Origin: Ancylostoma caninum
Taxonomy: Eukaryota > Nematoda > Chromadorea > Rhabditida > Ancylostomatidae
DNA length: 64,000 nucleotides
Direction: 5' to 3'
Assembly: GCA_037903475.1 (NCBI GenBank)
Contig: JBAJFG010000454.1
Coordinates: 248,001 to 312,000 of the forward strand
Part shown: piece by piece, positions 29,593 to 42,157 of the stretch
How positions within the stretch are numbered: the stretch's first letter is position 1
Layout: every line of letters starts with the position of its first letter
Notes under the pieces: generated by a model
The model's database searches: none
Told to the model about the DNA's origin: nothing
What the model saw: only the letters and a program-made list of their open reading frames with translations
Made by a program: the position numbers and the translations under genes

Positions 29593-30755
29593 CCACGGAA
29601 AAGGATTCAAAAAAGTATTCATACTCAATAGCTACCTTGGTGAATTCAAATACCAACAAACATGAAAAAAAAATTGAGTAAAGGCTGACGCAACAACCAA
29701 CTGAATGTTCGAGATACGACGATTCATTCTTTGAACATACTCTGACGTGCACCCTACTGGAGACAAACAATTACGAAGAACAAGAAGTCACAAGAACTAA
29801 CCCAGGTAAACAAGTGCTTTAGAGGGTGTGTTCAACGGAAGCAAAATTGATGAGTGGAGAAAGTACCGCTGTTTCAAAACTGTTCCAGCGAAGAACAACG
29901 AAAATCAGATGTGTATAATGACCACATACGACTAACAGTGGAAGCTGCTCGTGCGTGTACGGAAGCGCACATGGATCTATAGCGGATCTGTTGTTAGCCG
30001 CGTTCAAGAATGATTGAGGACAATTATATGTCGCTTGCCAGAGCGCACCTAGCCCTCTCAGAGCACCAACAATATGCCGGAAAACCAGGCGCTATTGCTC
30101 AGCCATGGCCACAATACAGCATTTCGTAACCAGCAATTTCTTTCAGTTGATTGTGTAGGCGTCCGTTAAAACAACTGACTTTAGTATAAGGCAATATGTC
30201 TCAAGGTTGACAAGAGCCATAAATTCACAGGTTCCACCGGAAGCCCAAACACAAAGAAGAAATTAGGTTTTTTGAGCAGCAGAGTGGAGCCACACCATCT
30301 TCGCCAGAATGGTAGCTCCACCCTTGAGGAATTTGCGGTTATCCCGTCATTTTCTCACAATTTCTGCTCAGCTGCCGCGAAGCCGGGCTTGAACGAATCG
30401 CCTCCCCTCAACGATTACAGGGATGAGAATAAAAGCCGGATCAGAAGGTAAAGTATAAGGATTAGAGTAAGATATCGTTTACTACGAATGATGTGATGAA
30501 GACTGAGCTCATGAGGATGTCGAATATCGCTGCTCCATTTAGTTATTATAGCTCCACGAAAACACGACTCTAGTGAGAAAATAGTAAGAAGAATCAAAGA
30601 ATACATTCTACATCTACAAACTCAGTGCAAGACGGATAAAGGGAAGGAGGACCAGCCTAGAAATCCAATCATCCTCCACTGTATACCCGCATGTCCATGC
30701 AATTCTCACAATGGCAACATACAAGCAGCGTTTTGTTAGCACTCGTCCATTCAAG

Positions 30756-30990
30756 GACAATTTATAGCAGCTGCGTGCGTCCGACACGAATTCGTCCATA
30801 TGACAAAAGATAAGCCCAGCCGTAGCCCTGACGCAGCATCGAAGCCAGGCAAACGGGTGCGTCGCGGTGACTGCGCGTTATTTTGACTTAGGATTTGCGT
30901 GCCGCGTTGACCAGTCTTCATGGAAAATCCCCCAGAATAGATACGTGCGTCTGAGACGCGATTGACGCACGCACATAATATAAATTGCCC
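30756..30990. mobile_element. GCGTGCGTC-type TIR element, copy 1
   Basis: The left end GGACAATTTATAGCAGCTGC and the inverted right end GGGCAATTTATATTATGTGC are each followed by GTGCGTC. It is 235 bp with no ORF. Ends and inner arm match the elements at 41934-42157 and 63726-63942. Confidence 0.75.
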
Positions 30991-31258
30991 TTGACGCAGC
31001 ATTAAGCTCCTCCCACCCTTTTTTCTTTATTTGGGACTGCACTACGCAAATAGGCTATTCATTTTCGTAGCATGGGAATATAAACCACCTCACGCACATG
31101 AATTCACGTTTAATAGAGCAGCTTGTCCATTTCTGCAGCAATTTTGAAACGAGCATTAGTAGTTCAGTAAGATTAAAAGTGTTACAAAAGATTTCATATG
31201 AAAAAGACAAATAAAACCATGAATGAATGTCGCCTCTTTGCCCGTTTCGTTCCCTTAC

Positions 31259-31402
31259 CATGAACGGGTAAATAAGTATGAGAAATAGGTCCCCCGATTT
31301 CAAAATGGAGCATTTTCATAGCAAGAACTCCGGCAAAATAAACCAGAAATGAGCAAAATAAGCATTTCAACTTGGAGCCATCAAAGCTTGCTCTATTATT
31401 AC
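31259..31402 (-). CDS. Candidate exon encoding a signal-anchor segment, protein unidentified
   Basis: The minus strand has an acceptor TTCTTCGCAG before 31402, 144 nt open in phase 2 to 1, then a GTAAGG donor at 31258. It encodes RASFDGSKLK followed by a hydrophobic stretch CLFCSFLVYFAGVLAM, then KMLHFEIGGPISHTYLPVHG, which would suit a type II membrane protein near its N-terminus. There is no in-frame ATG before the hydrophobic part, so an upstream exon would be needed. I cannot assign a family. Confidence 0.35.
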
Positions 31403-32611
31403 CTGCGAAGAAAAAAGAAATTGTAATTAGTTATGCAAAATGATAAGATTCTTGAGTACTAATTAAATTTTGAAGAATCACTTTTCCAGGTCAATCCGCA
31501 CTTGATATCAGGAGGAAATAGGGATAAGTACCAGAACTTTTTTTTTCATTTTCTCATTTATTCTCTAGACTTCAGCCTAGCAAAAGATTGTCGACAACCA
31601 AATAAATAAACTACAAAGTGTATGAGAAGCCGAAAAGAGAATACATATAAGTAAAACCAATTCTGCAAGGCTGTTAAATATGAATTGACGACTCTAGCCA
31701 GTAAAAAAAAAACTTAAAGTAGAATCAAAAAAGAAAATCACATGTATTTTTACTTATCCAGGGGGTGTCAACGAAAGGGAAATACTTCAAACACAACTAT
31801 TACTGCTCTTGACTTCAGGGTGCTTCAGCAAAGTAAAAAAAAAACCGTCCTCCTGCCATTGTTATTTCTGCTCGACAAAGCAATTCAAATGACTGCCTCT
31901 GTAGGCGAGAAAGCAAAGCGCTCAATTGGAAGTGGCACGCACTCGCATTAAACGACAAAAAATGAAGTGAAGCGTGGCGAGGGGTAGTTGAAAAAGGCTA
32001 ACGTCCGGAAACACAGCCCAGGACCCACAACAACGCTAGCGGTGCAGCTGCTTTCGTTGAATCATGGCGCCTAGCGACAACCAACGACAACGAGCAACAA
32101 CGCTCGCTGTGTGTGTGTGCGTGCACTTCAAGGGCAATATTGGCTAAAAACTTTGTGTGGGCTCAGAGAAACGCTCGCTCACGCGTTCGCCACAAATCGT
32201 CGAAAGCCGATGAAGAGCTGCCCGTGTGTGCTGTTGTTACTTCACGTACTTTACGGAATGACTAAGCTAAGAGTAGAGTTTCTGGAGGATTTTCTGGAGG
32301 GCAGTGGCTAAATCATCATCTATGGAACATTCTTGAAAAATTACCACGCAACTGAACATTCGTGAGACAAATTGGTGTTCGAAGACCAACTGTGGCTTAT
32401 ACAAAACAAATAATAAGATGTAGTAGTCGATTGCAGGAAAAAATAAAACTAAAGGTAACAAGCCCAGTACTAAAAAAAACAAAAACAAATGAATAAAATA
32501 TGGATAACAGGAGCTGCATGATGTATGTAAGCATAACCAGGAGCGGCATGCATCACTCAGATTACTCCGAGTAGATGATGCGATAACATCTCACAAATCT
32601 GCTCATTGATA

Positions 32612-32660
32612 ACATGGCTGCCAACAAGTTTACCCTAGGTAATTCCAATAATGCATCCAG
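32612..32660. repeat. Half copy of the ATTACCCAGGGTAA element
   Basis: A single arm reading CAACAAGTTTACCCTAGGTA then ATTCCAATAATGCATCC. Confidence 0.6.
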
Positions 32661-33850
32661 CACAGGTAATTCAAAAGGCGTCCCCCTTCCCCTCCCCCCT
32701 CCCAAAAAAGAAGAAGGCAATCCTTCCTCATCAAGGAGAAAAGAGGAATGTAGGAAGGCCCCTCACTAGCCATCGTTCGGATGAAACGCCACAACGAACG
32801 CAACCTTTACAACATAGTTGAGGATTAAAAAAGAACCAGGGATTGAAAAAGAACACAGATGAGAACAGAAGTTGCTCCAAAAAAAAACAGCAGGATGCCT
32901 AACACGTGCAAACGTTCAATCAATGGAAACATGATTGAAATACTTCAGAATCAATGGAACTCTTGATAGAATCTTGATAGAAATACTTGTGTTGAAGCTT
33001 TGTCTTGAAAAAACTCTGATTCAGAGAAAAAAAACTAAAATGGTTTTCAAGGAGGTGAAGTGGTGCAAATTCTCAGGAACAAGAAAGAAAACCCAGTTCA
33101 GGAGCGCCATATTGTAAGGAGGACATCATGTCGCCCAGTGATGAGGATGCAGGCAGCGAATAGTGATTGAAATGTGAAGAATCAATAACAAGTACTCCGG
33201 CAATGTCAAAACAATACGCCTTGTAATTGAATGTCTTCCAGTGAGCGGACAATCACTACTGACAGCAATGATACACAATCTAATTTCGGGGAAAGCAGCA
33301 CTTTAAAAATTTTTGAACGTAGATTACAACTGAAGACATCTTCACATGTGCTGCACAGAGGAGACCACACAGATGCTTCACTGGAAGGAAACTTAATAGG
33401 ATTTGTGTAAACTCCCTAATAAGCTTTTTTTCATAAAATAAGTTGAAATTGTTGTTTAAAATGTGTGAAGTGCAAACACAATTGAATTTAACTAGTAACT
33501 TTTTAAATTTTGAATATGAGGCAAGTATTTGTGTGCTTTGGTTTGTCATTAATGTAAATCAGAAAGAAAACGAAAGTAACATGCACAACAGAGGGCGTTT
33601 ACCCAACGAACCTAGGATGTATTGTGGCAATTTCGCGCTACTGGTATACTTCACGAGAGGCATAGCACCCTAAACAACAGCAACGTATCCCAGTATTTCG
33701 ACTTTGACATCATAGCCTCACTGATTTCGCTGCTGCACATGCCACGGATAACGGACACGTACTGGAACCGATGCCACTTGAATATCGGGTGGACTTACCT
33801 TGAGCCAGCTATCGGCGGGTGCGGGCATAGAGCGTTATACCTGGGCCTGG

Positions 33851-33960
33851 ACACACCATTGACATTACCCAGGGTAAACTTGTTGACTCCCATGTTAACG
33901 GTATGCAAACTTATGTGGTGTTAACGCCTTTACCCTAGGTGATCTCAATGACGAATGCGA
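33851..33960. mobile_element. ATTACCCAGGGTAA MITE, copy B
   Basis: Left arm TGACATTACCCAGGGTAAAC then TTGTTGACTCCCATG; right arm GGTGTTAACGCCTTTACCCT then AGGTGATCTCAATGACG. Same size and order as copies A and C. Confidence 0.8.
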
Positions 33961-34055
33961 CCCCTGGAGTGGGTGGCACAGTCGAGCACTGTGATTGATC
34001 GGTTGGATGCATTGACCAGTCGCAGAACCGAACCGCACCGCCCTTTCCAGGTATA
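33961..34055. repeat. Dispersed repeat, GATTGATCGGTTGGATGCATT type, copy 1
   Basis: It shares the order TGATTG, GGTT..GATG.ATTGACCA, TCGCAGA, CGCACCGCCCTTTC.AGGTA, AACG with 56966-57072. It abuts MITE copy B. Confidence 0.65.
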
Positions 34056-37000
34056 ACGCTTCACACCCGCGCGTATAGCCTGTCTCAAAGGTGACGACAA
34101 CTGAGTATTTGCGGCCAACTATAGGCAAGCAATCTGAACAGCATACAACAAGAATTGTAGGTCGATCGATAACATGGAAATTTAAAGCCACCCAGCCATA
34201 AAATGTTTCCGTTGCACGGAATTAGAATCACTTATAGACAAAATCAGTATTGTTGAGGTGAACGAATTTGATAGCAGCGGAATACTCTGGGAGAAGCAAA
34301 AGTGGAGATTTCGAAATTGTAGAACCACCGACTACCGAAACGCCAGAAAGATGTGCTGTGCTTGCACGGAGCAATCAATTATAGCGCACTTCAAACCCGC
34401 TAGCTCACTGCACAAATTGTTTAAAGCTTTTTTTCTATTGGAAGAGAGAAAGCGAGTCGCAAGCTCCCTCCAACGTCATCACATCTTCACAAACACCAGA
34501 CAAAACCTAGTGATATTCTCATTTTCTTGTTGAAAATAAGGGATAAAGGATAAAGTGACCGTTGTTAATGAATCCTATTCGAGGGATGCGTCACGTATTC
34601 GACTTCATCAGAGTATCGTAGACGCACTGAGTGCATAAGTGCCTTATACAATGAATTCCGCGTGGTACCCAATGCACCAACTCAGCGGCACATCCTCCCA
34701 GACGCCTCAAACGCCAATTTAAAGACTCCGAAGCTAGGACTCATGAACGCATGAGCTAGCGAAACCAAGCTAGGTCAACAAATATCGCATCTGTATCTCA
34801 TGCTGCATCTCCTATCGACAGTTAGTCCATACAATAACCAACAACGCTAACCATAGCTAGTTTGCTTCCCTTTCATGAATCCCAGCCCGGACAGATGGAT
34901 GGCTTGGTTGGCCTCGAGTGGGAGGGGGGGGGGGCCCCGCTCACCAGTGCGCCACGTGCGGCCCTCTTTCAATATAAAACATCTAATCAGATGAAAGAGT
35001 GGAAATCGGAAAAATACCTGATATATCTCTTGTTTTATGCCAAAACTGCAAACAGCTCCGCCCCGTATGCAGCGACGGGATGAATTATAAGTCTCTAAGC
35101 ACAAAATCATATTACTTTGCGTAATTACATCGTCCATTTCACAAGCAATCTGTTAGATGTGTTCTAATCTTTTTATAACAATGCCTGAAGCTAATGGTAT
35201 TGAACAGGACCCGTTAAATGCTACAGCGAAAATGTTGGAAAAACTCTAACTCTTTATGATAGGCTGAAGCACCATGAGAAAAGATAGAAAGAGGAGGTAT
35301 GCCAACTATTACAATACCAGAGCATGTGTGTAGGAATTATTCTACTAAAAAATCGAATATTACCCTCGAAGAACACGAGAATGCAACCGAAATTACCTCG
35401 CATATAGCCAGGTTAGAACGAATCTACGTCCTATCGACTGCCAGCGGTTGGTACCAAATATCATGCAATAAATTAGAGATGAAATCGCTAACCACGCGTA
35501 CACAGAACAACACGCAAACATCAAAGTGGGCGTAGTAGCGCTGGAACGTTGAGAAATATCACGTTATCATTGAGGGAAGAAACGATTAGTCGGTTCAGAG
35601 AACGCGGAATCAAAGCGAAAAGAAAAAAAAACATCTGCAGACATGACGTTTCCACATTAGCGAATGATGCCATGTTTATCAATTCAGAAGATATCATCCC
35701 ATCATGAATAGTGAACAAAAAAGAAAAGAAATAGGACACTACTTAAAAAGGGAAAAAATGAGATAGTTTGATTTCCATTTCCCACTAAAACTCTTACACG
35801 AATGCTGAAGAGGTAATTGTACAGGCATATCAGAGCAACGAAGAAAGTTTGACGCATGGGAAAACCGCTGCAGCTAAAGAAACCAGGAGCAGGCAGGGGG
35901 GAAATCTAATGAGTGAGTGCTCATGTATGATATCATGACAGTAATTAATGAAAGAGCCTTGAACGTGTAAAAAAAGTGAAATAATCTGAACTAATATTGA
36001 AGATGGGATTTTCAAGAACGACGAAAGAAAAGTTCAATGCAGTTGCTGGAAGTGATGATGAGTAAATACCATGTACAAAAAACCTACCAGAATGTAGACG
36101 TCAGGCGCTGCAGGAACACTATTGCCTGAAATAATCTGAAACCGAATAATTTGCTAATGGCACGTTATACATATAGAAAGTTAAGCTTCTATAATCCGGT
36201 ATTTCCAACAATTTATCCAAAAATGGTCAACGGCAAGAAATTGCAGGATATAGCAAGTAGTTTGCAATGGAGTGGATTGCAACATGGTTGCATGACGCTT
36301 ACTGAACAGAGCCTCTCGCTGAGGATAAGAGCGTGCAAATAAAAGAGGTGAAGACAAAAAGCTCAGATACAGAATACGCTGAACAGATTTGCAAACAAAC
36401 GCGACCGCGCTAGGGCAGACATATCCGCAACACCACACTTTTTGTGACTATTCGCTTTCAAGCCAGTCTCTCCGGTTAAAGTGCTAGTTAACGCTAATAA
36501 GAACAGCCTCATCTGAATAGATCCAGTCGGCGACGTTCACAGCGTGAATGACGGCTGCGAGCACAGTTATGCGATGATTTATGGCAGCACTCAATCTCCG
36601 TTATTTCGACATTTTGCAAAACTACTCCCTTAGACCAAGCGCAGAGAGCAGCGCGCTGCAGATATCCACCCACCAAGTGCTGAGAGCCCAGTGGCATTCG
36701 TCGTGTCGTGGGAATACCTAAGCAGCAAACGAAAGCTGTGCTATTTTGTGAGCGCGGTCGGATGGGGGGGGCATAGAAACACTCTCTCAGAAAAACTGAG
36801 TAGATATCTGTAGGTTAAAAAAAAGCTTTCTTCTCTCCCTTTCTTACTGGAAAAAGGAAATCATCCAAGGCAAGCTCCAAAAACAAGCTTATCAACATGC
36901 ATGCATGCTTTTTAGCTCTCATATTTTGCTCGCTCCATAGCCTACACATATAGATCCAGAGAAAGCAGAGAAAGAAAATTTGCTGTTTTCGGCAGCTACA

Positions 37001-37151
37001 ACAGCAGGAGGATGTCAGCAGAATGGTTTTCCTACAGAAGAGCCAGTGCTGTATGCCAGAAAGACAGGAGCATTCGTGACGAGGGAATTTATCATAATAT
37101 CCGAACAACGAAAGCAGCATACTTCTTAAAGTTGCTCAAGTAAGTTAAGTA

Positions 37152-37420
37152 CAGTGGACGTCAATGGCGGTGGCCCATCCGCGGCCTCAACGTGGACGCA
37201 GCGCAACAGCGCCGCACGCGCCATAACCGATGTCTTTGCTGCTGATATGCTATTTCTAGCAACTTTTCTACCCGATCTTAAGGTTTTCGAGCGAATCGGG
37301 AAGAAGAACGACTAGTAATAGCATTCCGGCTGCAAGCGACACCGATCCCAGTGCGCGCGGTGCGGTTGCGCGGCGTCCTTCTCGAGGTCGCGCATCGGCC
37401 ACCGCCATTGAAGTCCACTG
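37152..37420. mobile_element. 269-bp MITE with CAGTGGAC ends and TA target duplication
   Basis: The left end CAGTGGACGTCAATGGCGGT and the inverted right end CAGTGGACTTCAATGGCGGT continue matching through GGCC.AT.CGCG.CCTC. TA flanks both ends (37150-37151 and 37421-37422). No ORF of its own. Confidence 0.92.
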
Positions 37421-37588
37421 TAAGTTTCTACCAGTTCAAGGACTCCAACGAGTGTAAAGAGAAAAGCATAGATTGATACATATCGCAAATTTTCGGTAAA
37501 ATTCATATATAAGATTTCTGCGCTTAGGGGTTTGCACAAGTGATGGATCCCATGAAAAATATTGCGAATGATGACAAAATGAAATGTT

Positions 37589-37749
37589 CAGTCCAGTCTG
37601 CAGGCGGTGTTACCGTAATTTCTACGCGTAAAATACAATATTGTTCTCTCATAATTATGTCGAAGACAACGTGCTGATTTGACAAGAACTATACATAAAA
37701 TATCCAAGCACCTATCAAATTACGGTAACACCGCCTGTCTACCGGACTG
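37589..37749. mobile_element. 161-bp MITE with GGCGGTGTTACCGTAATTT arms
   Basis: Left end CAGTCCAGTCTGCAGGCGGT and inverted right end CAGTCCGGTAGACAGGCGGT, both continuing GTTACCGTAATTT. No clear target duplication. It lies 169 bp from the previous element. Confidence 0.88.
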
Positions 37750-40700
37750 CACTTAGCATCTTGTCGTAAGTTGGTGAGATCTAGTGGTTATTACTGATCA
37801 CAGCGTCAACCTACTAATTTAGGCTGTAGTTGAATTGAAACAAGACTGGTTGGTTGTTGGTGGAAAGGCATGCCACCCACTACTAACGATGAAACAATTA
37901 GAGAATGTGCTTCGATGGACGATTGAAGTTATTCGCATTCATGCTCCTTGTATTCGAAACACTTTGCAGAATCAGGAAGAACGTTCTACTTCCTGGATCA
38001 GACAAATTTCAGCAGATGCATGTAGATTAGTATCCTGATGTCGTATCCGATTACCTTCCCAGATTTTGAAATATAATCCCTACAAATCGCTTGCATTTAA
38101 GTCAGATTACATTTAAAGAAGCTTGGTAAAATGCTTAATCTCGAGAAGGCAGCAGAAAACAGCATGATGCTGCACAGTGGCTCTTCAATGAACATACTAG
38201 TGAAAAAGTCAGTGGGGATGGTACTGTCACATTTGTTCGACAGATGATTTGGCAAGCTTTCGAAATTATTTGCCTAAATGAAAGGTTAATTTGCTATCAG
38301 CACCAGTCTTTAAGGGGCACTTATACAGAAAGTATCCTGTTACCAAGGAACCTAGACTTAAGCGAGTAGGTTATGAGCATAGCAGGTATGAAGGGAGTTT
38401 CGATGCTATTGCGGAGTGGATGACGTGGAGAATTCCCTACTATAAAGCTAATTGTTTGAGAATAGTGGAATGTTCGAAGCAATGGGCCCTGAACAAACTG
38501 GTAATAGATGAACTAAGTAACTGAACAAAAAAGTAATGGTTTGTCGCGCTTCAACAGTGCCTTATCAGATCTCTTTCACAAGAAAAAAAAAACTCTCTAC
38601 ACGAAACAATAACATGCATAAAAACTCCCCCAAAAAAGTTTCAGAGTCCTCCAGCTAGACAAATCCATCGCAGAGATACACGCCAGCAAAACTGCTGGCG
38701 CATCCATTCGTCAAGTAGAGGGGCTAGCATTTGTGGACTTTATTGCACTCATAGAAGAAAAAGCCAGGGAAAATGAGCACCCAGGCAACCATGTGTCTGT
38801 GGCGAGTGTAACATTAAAATCATTCCCCGTGAGCCTACAGCAAACGGCCTACAGCTTGCCCCAAAAAAAGTAAAAGCAAGTCACTTGGGCCACATATGCG
38901 CTGTAAAGTTAGGTAGCAGTATTAAGGAGTCAAAGAGAGCAGAATTTCGAAAATTCTTCATTATCCTTGTTGCTTTCTCTCTCTTAATTTCTCCACAATC
39001 GAAGGACAGAAAAACTACAAAGCCAAAGCAAAGCCAAATACAATAATTGCTGAGGTTCTAATCGTGAAAGTAACGAATTTCTAACTTCTATAGCTCCGTT
39101 TCTGAGGCAGGAGGGGGAGGAGGGAGAGGAAGGGAGAGGAGTGGTGGTGAAAAAAGGGCGCGGTTCGCCAAATGACTTGCTAAATTGAGTAATGCAGTAG
39201 AAATATAATAAAACAAACACTTAATCGATTTTATAAAGCAATTTTTGAAATTTTGCTGAGCATTTGTCGAGGAGATGGACGCTCACACTCTCCTCTCCGA
39301 CTACTACTGCTAAATGTTGGAATCTATCGCCTCCTCATACTTAATCTGATGTGAAGAAAACGCATGCAACCCCCCTTGGCGGTCACATCATGAAAATTCT
39401 AAACGGACGGTTTCAAAAGAATGATTAACGATGCTTCGAGAATTTTTCGCCCAACGAAGTTTCGAGATTTCCAAGTGCAGCCGTTCAAAAATAAGACAGC
39501 ACTAGGAAGAATGAAGAATGTAGACACGGAGGTCAGGGAAAGGACAGCAGGAAATGTGTATGTCAATGGGGCAGCAGTCAAACGACTAGAGAAACTCGAA
39601 CTGCGTGCGCCCGTCTTCACGGGTATCGAACGCTCGTTGGATTTACGGCTGGAGGCGATCCTCGACGCCTAGACCGTGGTAATCACAACAATCACACATC
39701 AACACCCACACATCATTTCATCAGCAAGCGAGGTTGTCGATAGCTGTACTGCTGTTGGAAGCGAATGAATCGAAAACAAACACGAATACTCCCGCTCTCA
39801 AGTACTACTAGGAAAGCGTTAGCACCTGACAGCATCACTAGGTGACCTCTTGAACTCCCCTGCGATGTGAAAAGACATATGGTCTGTTAGCTAAGAGAGG
39901 AGGGCACCCGAAATGACTTTGTCTGCAATTACGACCTTGGCCACAGGAAGCGTCTAGAAAGAGATTTTACTAAATGGCTGTAGGGAAACATCAAAGTGGA
40001 AGCAATCACACCACGTACATATGAAAAAAGTGTAGGTTATTAGACCGATTTCGTGATGAGGTCGTAATTTCAGACAAAGTCGACCCAGGTGCCATCTCTG
40101 AGCTGTATAACAGGCTGTAGCTCATACCAGCAATCCATCACAGAGCCTAGTTTAAAACGCCAACAAACAACATTTATCCCAGAACAAACAGATTTCCCAT
40201 CTAGAAAAAAGACGGAACTCTTCGGAAGTATCCACACATCAATAACATGTGCAAGGATGTGGGAAGCAAACATCACAGCAAAACCCCGAACATTTTTCTA
40301 ATCCTTCACAGACGAAATCATAAAATAACTCTGAAAGTAGTGTTATGGTTTCAGAGGAAAGCCACGGAAATTTCCAGAACTTCAATGATCGACGTAAAAA
40401 AGAATGATATTTTTGGCAGGCTAGAAAGTACTGACAAAAAGGAAGCAAATGAATCGGCCATCGATAATCAACACTGTTTCCGCATTTCCGATAGGTGATA
40501 CATTAATTTTGAGGAGAAAGAGTGGATATCTCCTAGAAGAAAAGAAGGATGATAGATCGAACGACAGCGCTATGTAAACCTGCCCCTCTCAACAATCCCA
40601 TGAGCAGAGTCGTGTCTCAAAGGCTGCAGCTCAGGAGGAACATATGATCAAAAGATCATAGCTGAGCAGTCCGAGGTCAACCTCGACTTCAAATTTTCCC

Positions 40701-41705
40701 GCCAACACTGGTGTGTGGAAAAACCCGTCAGATAATTGTCACTCTCACGATCTTAGGGCTCCTACTGCAGAAAAACCAAGGCTGTCGCCACCGTGGCTTC
40801 TACTACTCAAGAATCAGTGAATAATTTCAACTTCTTTAAGAAACCAAAAAGGTAGGCGCTTTTTGGCACTGCTGAACCAGAATAATTCCAGAGTTACCTG
40901 TTATTTCACTGAGGGAATGACTGAACAAGTTATTGTGCTGTGGCACAAAAAACCAGTTGATTCAACCCATACAGGTATTGTTTTCGTACTAGAAAACGAA
41001 CTTAAGCAGCAAAGAATGAGAGCAAACCAATCGCCGTGACATCCACGATCAATGTGGCAGAATTATACATGACAGCACGAATACGAAGAAATGCATAAAA
41101 TAAAGATTGCGAAACCTTGCGGCGCAATCAGAATTCTCGATACTAGGTTTACTAACATGCATAAACTGAAAGGGTAAAAGAAGTATAAAGGTGAAACGAA
41201 ACTGTGTACGAATAAGAAAGTATATCAAACGATGATATGCACTATGTACAGGAGAAAAATATCAATAAGTACAAGTACTCCGCACGAAAGTTTGACACAA
41301 GAAAGTACATGTGTGCCACGCAGCTGTCAGCAAATTAGAAAAACTCAAGAAGGCTGCCTCTTGTCACTTTCAGAAAGAATTACGATGGATCTTAGACAGG
41401 CCCAGGATTCGCATTTGATTTTGTGGTAAGGTAACGTGCAACGTGCATTCCAGTCAAAGCAATATGGAACAAAATAGCAATAGCTAGGATGATTCATCTG
41501 AAAAATTTCCAGGTATAAACTTAAATATTGCCTCACAAATGCCGCGATTTCTTGTTAACACTTGGTCTCATTCGGACGTCGATCTGTTTCAAAGAAAAAA
41601 GGTGAATTTTCCGAAAGTGAATGTGGTTACCGTCTTATGGTAGTAGACCAGGAGTTGTGGAACTCTTACTCTCACTTCAGACTAATCGGCATGTAAGGCA
41701 ACTTA
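37750..41705. other. Gene-poor region, no recognised gene
   Basis: Only short ORFs are present. One plus-strand ORF at 39421-39672 (83 codons) has balanced composition but no recognisable motif and is open on the opposite strand too. The exon-like frame at 38646-38873 is listed separately. Confidence 0.4.
38646..38873 (+). other. Exon-like open frame after a TTTCAG, family not recognised
   Basis: GTTTCAG at 38638-38644 is followed by 75 open codons to TAA. The peptide is helical and acidic (LQLDKSIAEIHASK, RQVEGLAFVDFIALIEEK) and more protein-like than its surroundings. It has no ATG, no partner exon and no known homologue, so it may be a decayed exon or chance. Confidence 0.2.
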
Positions 41706-41933
41706 GGCGCTATTTATGGTTGATGCGCGTCAAATCTGACGCGTCTGCCTAAAATTTCGCAATGTTTTCGCGATGTCTCGATGCGGCGAAGATCAAAACG
41801 CAGTTTGTTCGCGCGGCCGCCGCGACCGCAAAACCAGGAACATCCGCTATCTTTCTAGAATTCTCTTCTCCTCTTCGTCCTGCATTGTGTATCGCCGCGT
41901 CAAATTTGACGCGCATCAACTATAAATACTGCC
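41706..41933. mobile_element. TIR element with TTGATGCGCGTCAAAT arms, TTA flanks
   Basis: Left GGCGCTATTTATGGTTGATG then CGCGTCAAATCTGACGCG; inverted right GGCAGTATTTATAGTTGATG then CGCGTCAAATTTGACGCG. TTA lies directly outside both ends. It is 228 bp with no ORF and has the same general design as the GCGTGCGTC elements. Confidence 0.85.
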
Positions 41934-42157
41934 TTATACTAGGGTCCGTGCATCAAACGCACGCGTCCTCCTGCGAAAGACTTCCATGAAGACCGGTCAT
42001 CACGGCATGTGCATCCTCCATTAAAAAAAAACGTGTGGCTGCCGCAAAGCCGTAAACGCATGCATCTGAGCTGCGTGAGCGATGTGACTGACCCTGTCTT
42101 TCATCGCAGAGACGCACGCGCGTCGAACGCACGCAGTTAGTATAAACTGCTCTTGCC
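41934..42157. mobile_element. GCGTGCGTC-type TIR element, copy 2
   Basis: The right end, inverted, reads GGCAAGAGCAGTTTATACTA then ACTGCGTGCGTTCGACGCGCG. The left end TTATACTAGGGTCCGTGCAT is more diverged. It directly abuts the preceding element, as if inserted at its end. Confidence 0.65.

Larger units (their letters stand above)
28676..31258. other. Repeat-bearing stretch between two orphan exons
   Basis: It contains a half copy (29121-29165) and a full copy (29485-29592) of the ATTACCCAGGGTAA element and one GCGTGCGTC-type TIR element (30756-30990). I see no other coding segment I can support. Confidence 0.4.
31403..37151. other. Gene-poor region with scattered repeats
   Basis: ORFs here are short, overlap on both strands and match no family I know. 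Identifiable contents are the ATTACCCAGGGTAA copies (32612-32660 and 33851-33960) and the GATTGACCAATCA-type repeat (33961-34055). A G-run lies at 34921-34934. Confidence 0.4.

Noticed and set aside
39421..39672. 83-codon ORF in the gene-poor region
   Set aside because: Both strands are open, there is no recognisable motif, and no splice partner; not supported as a gene.
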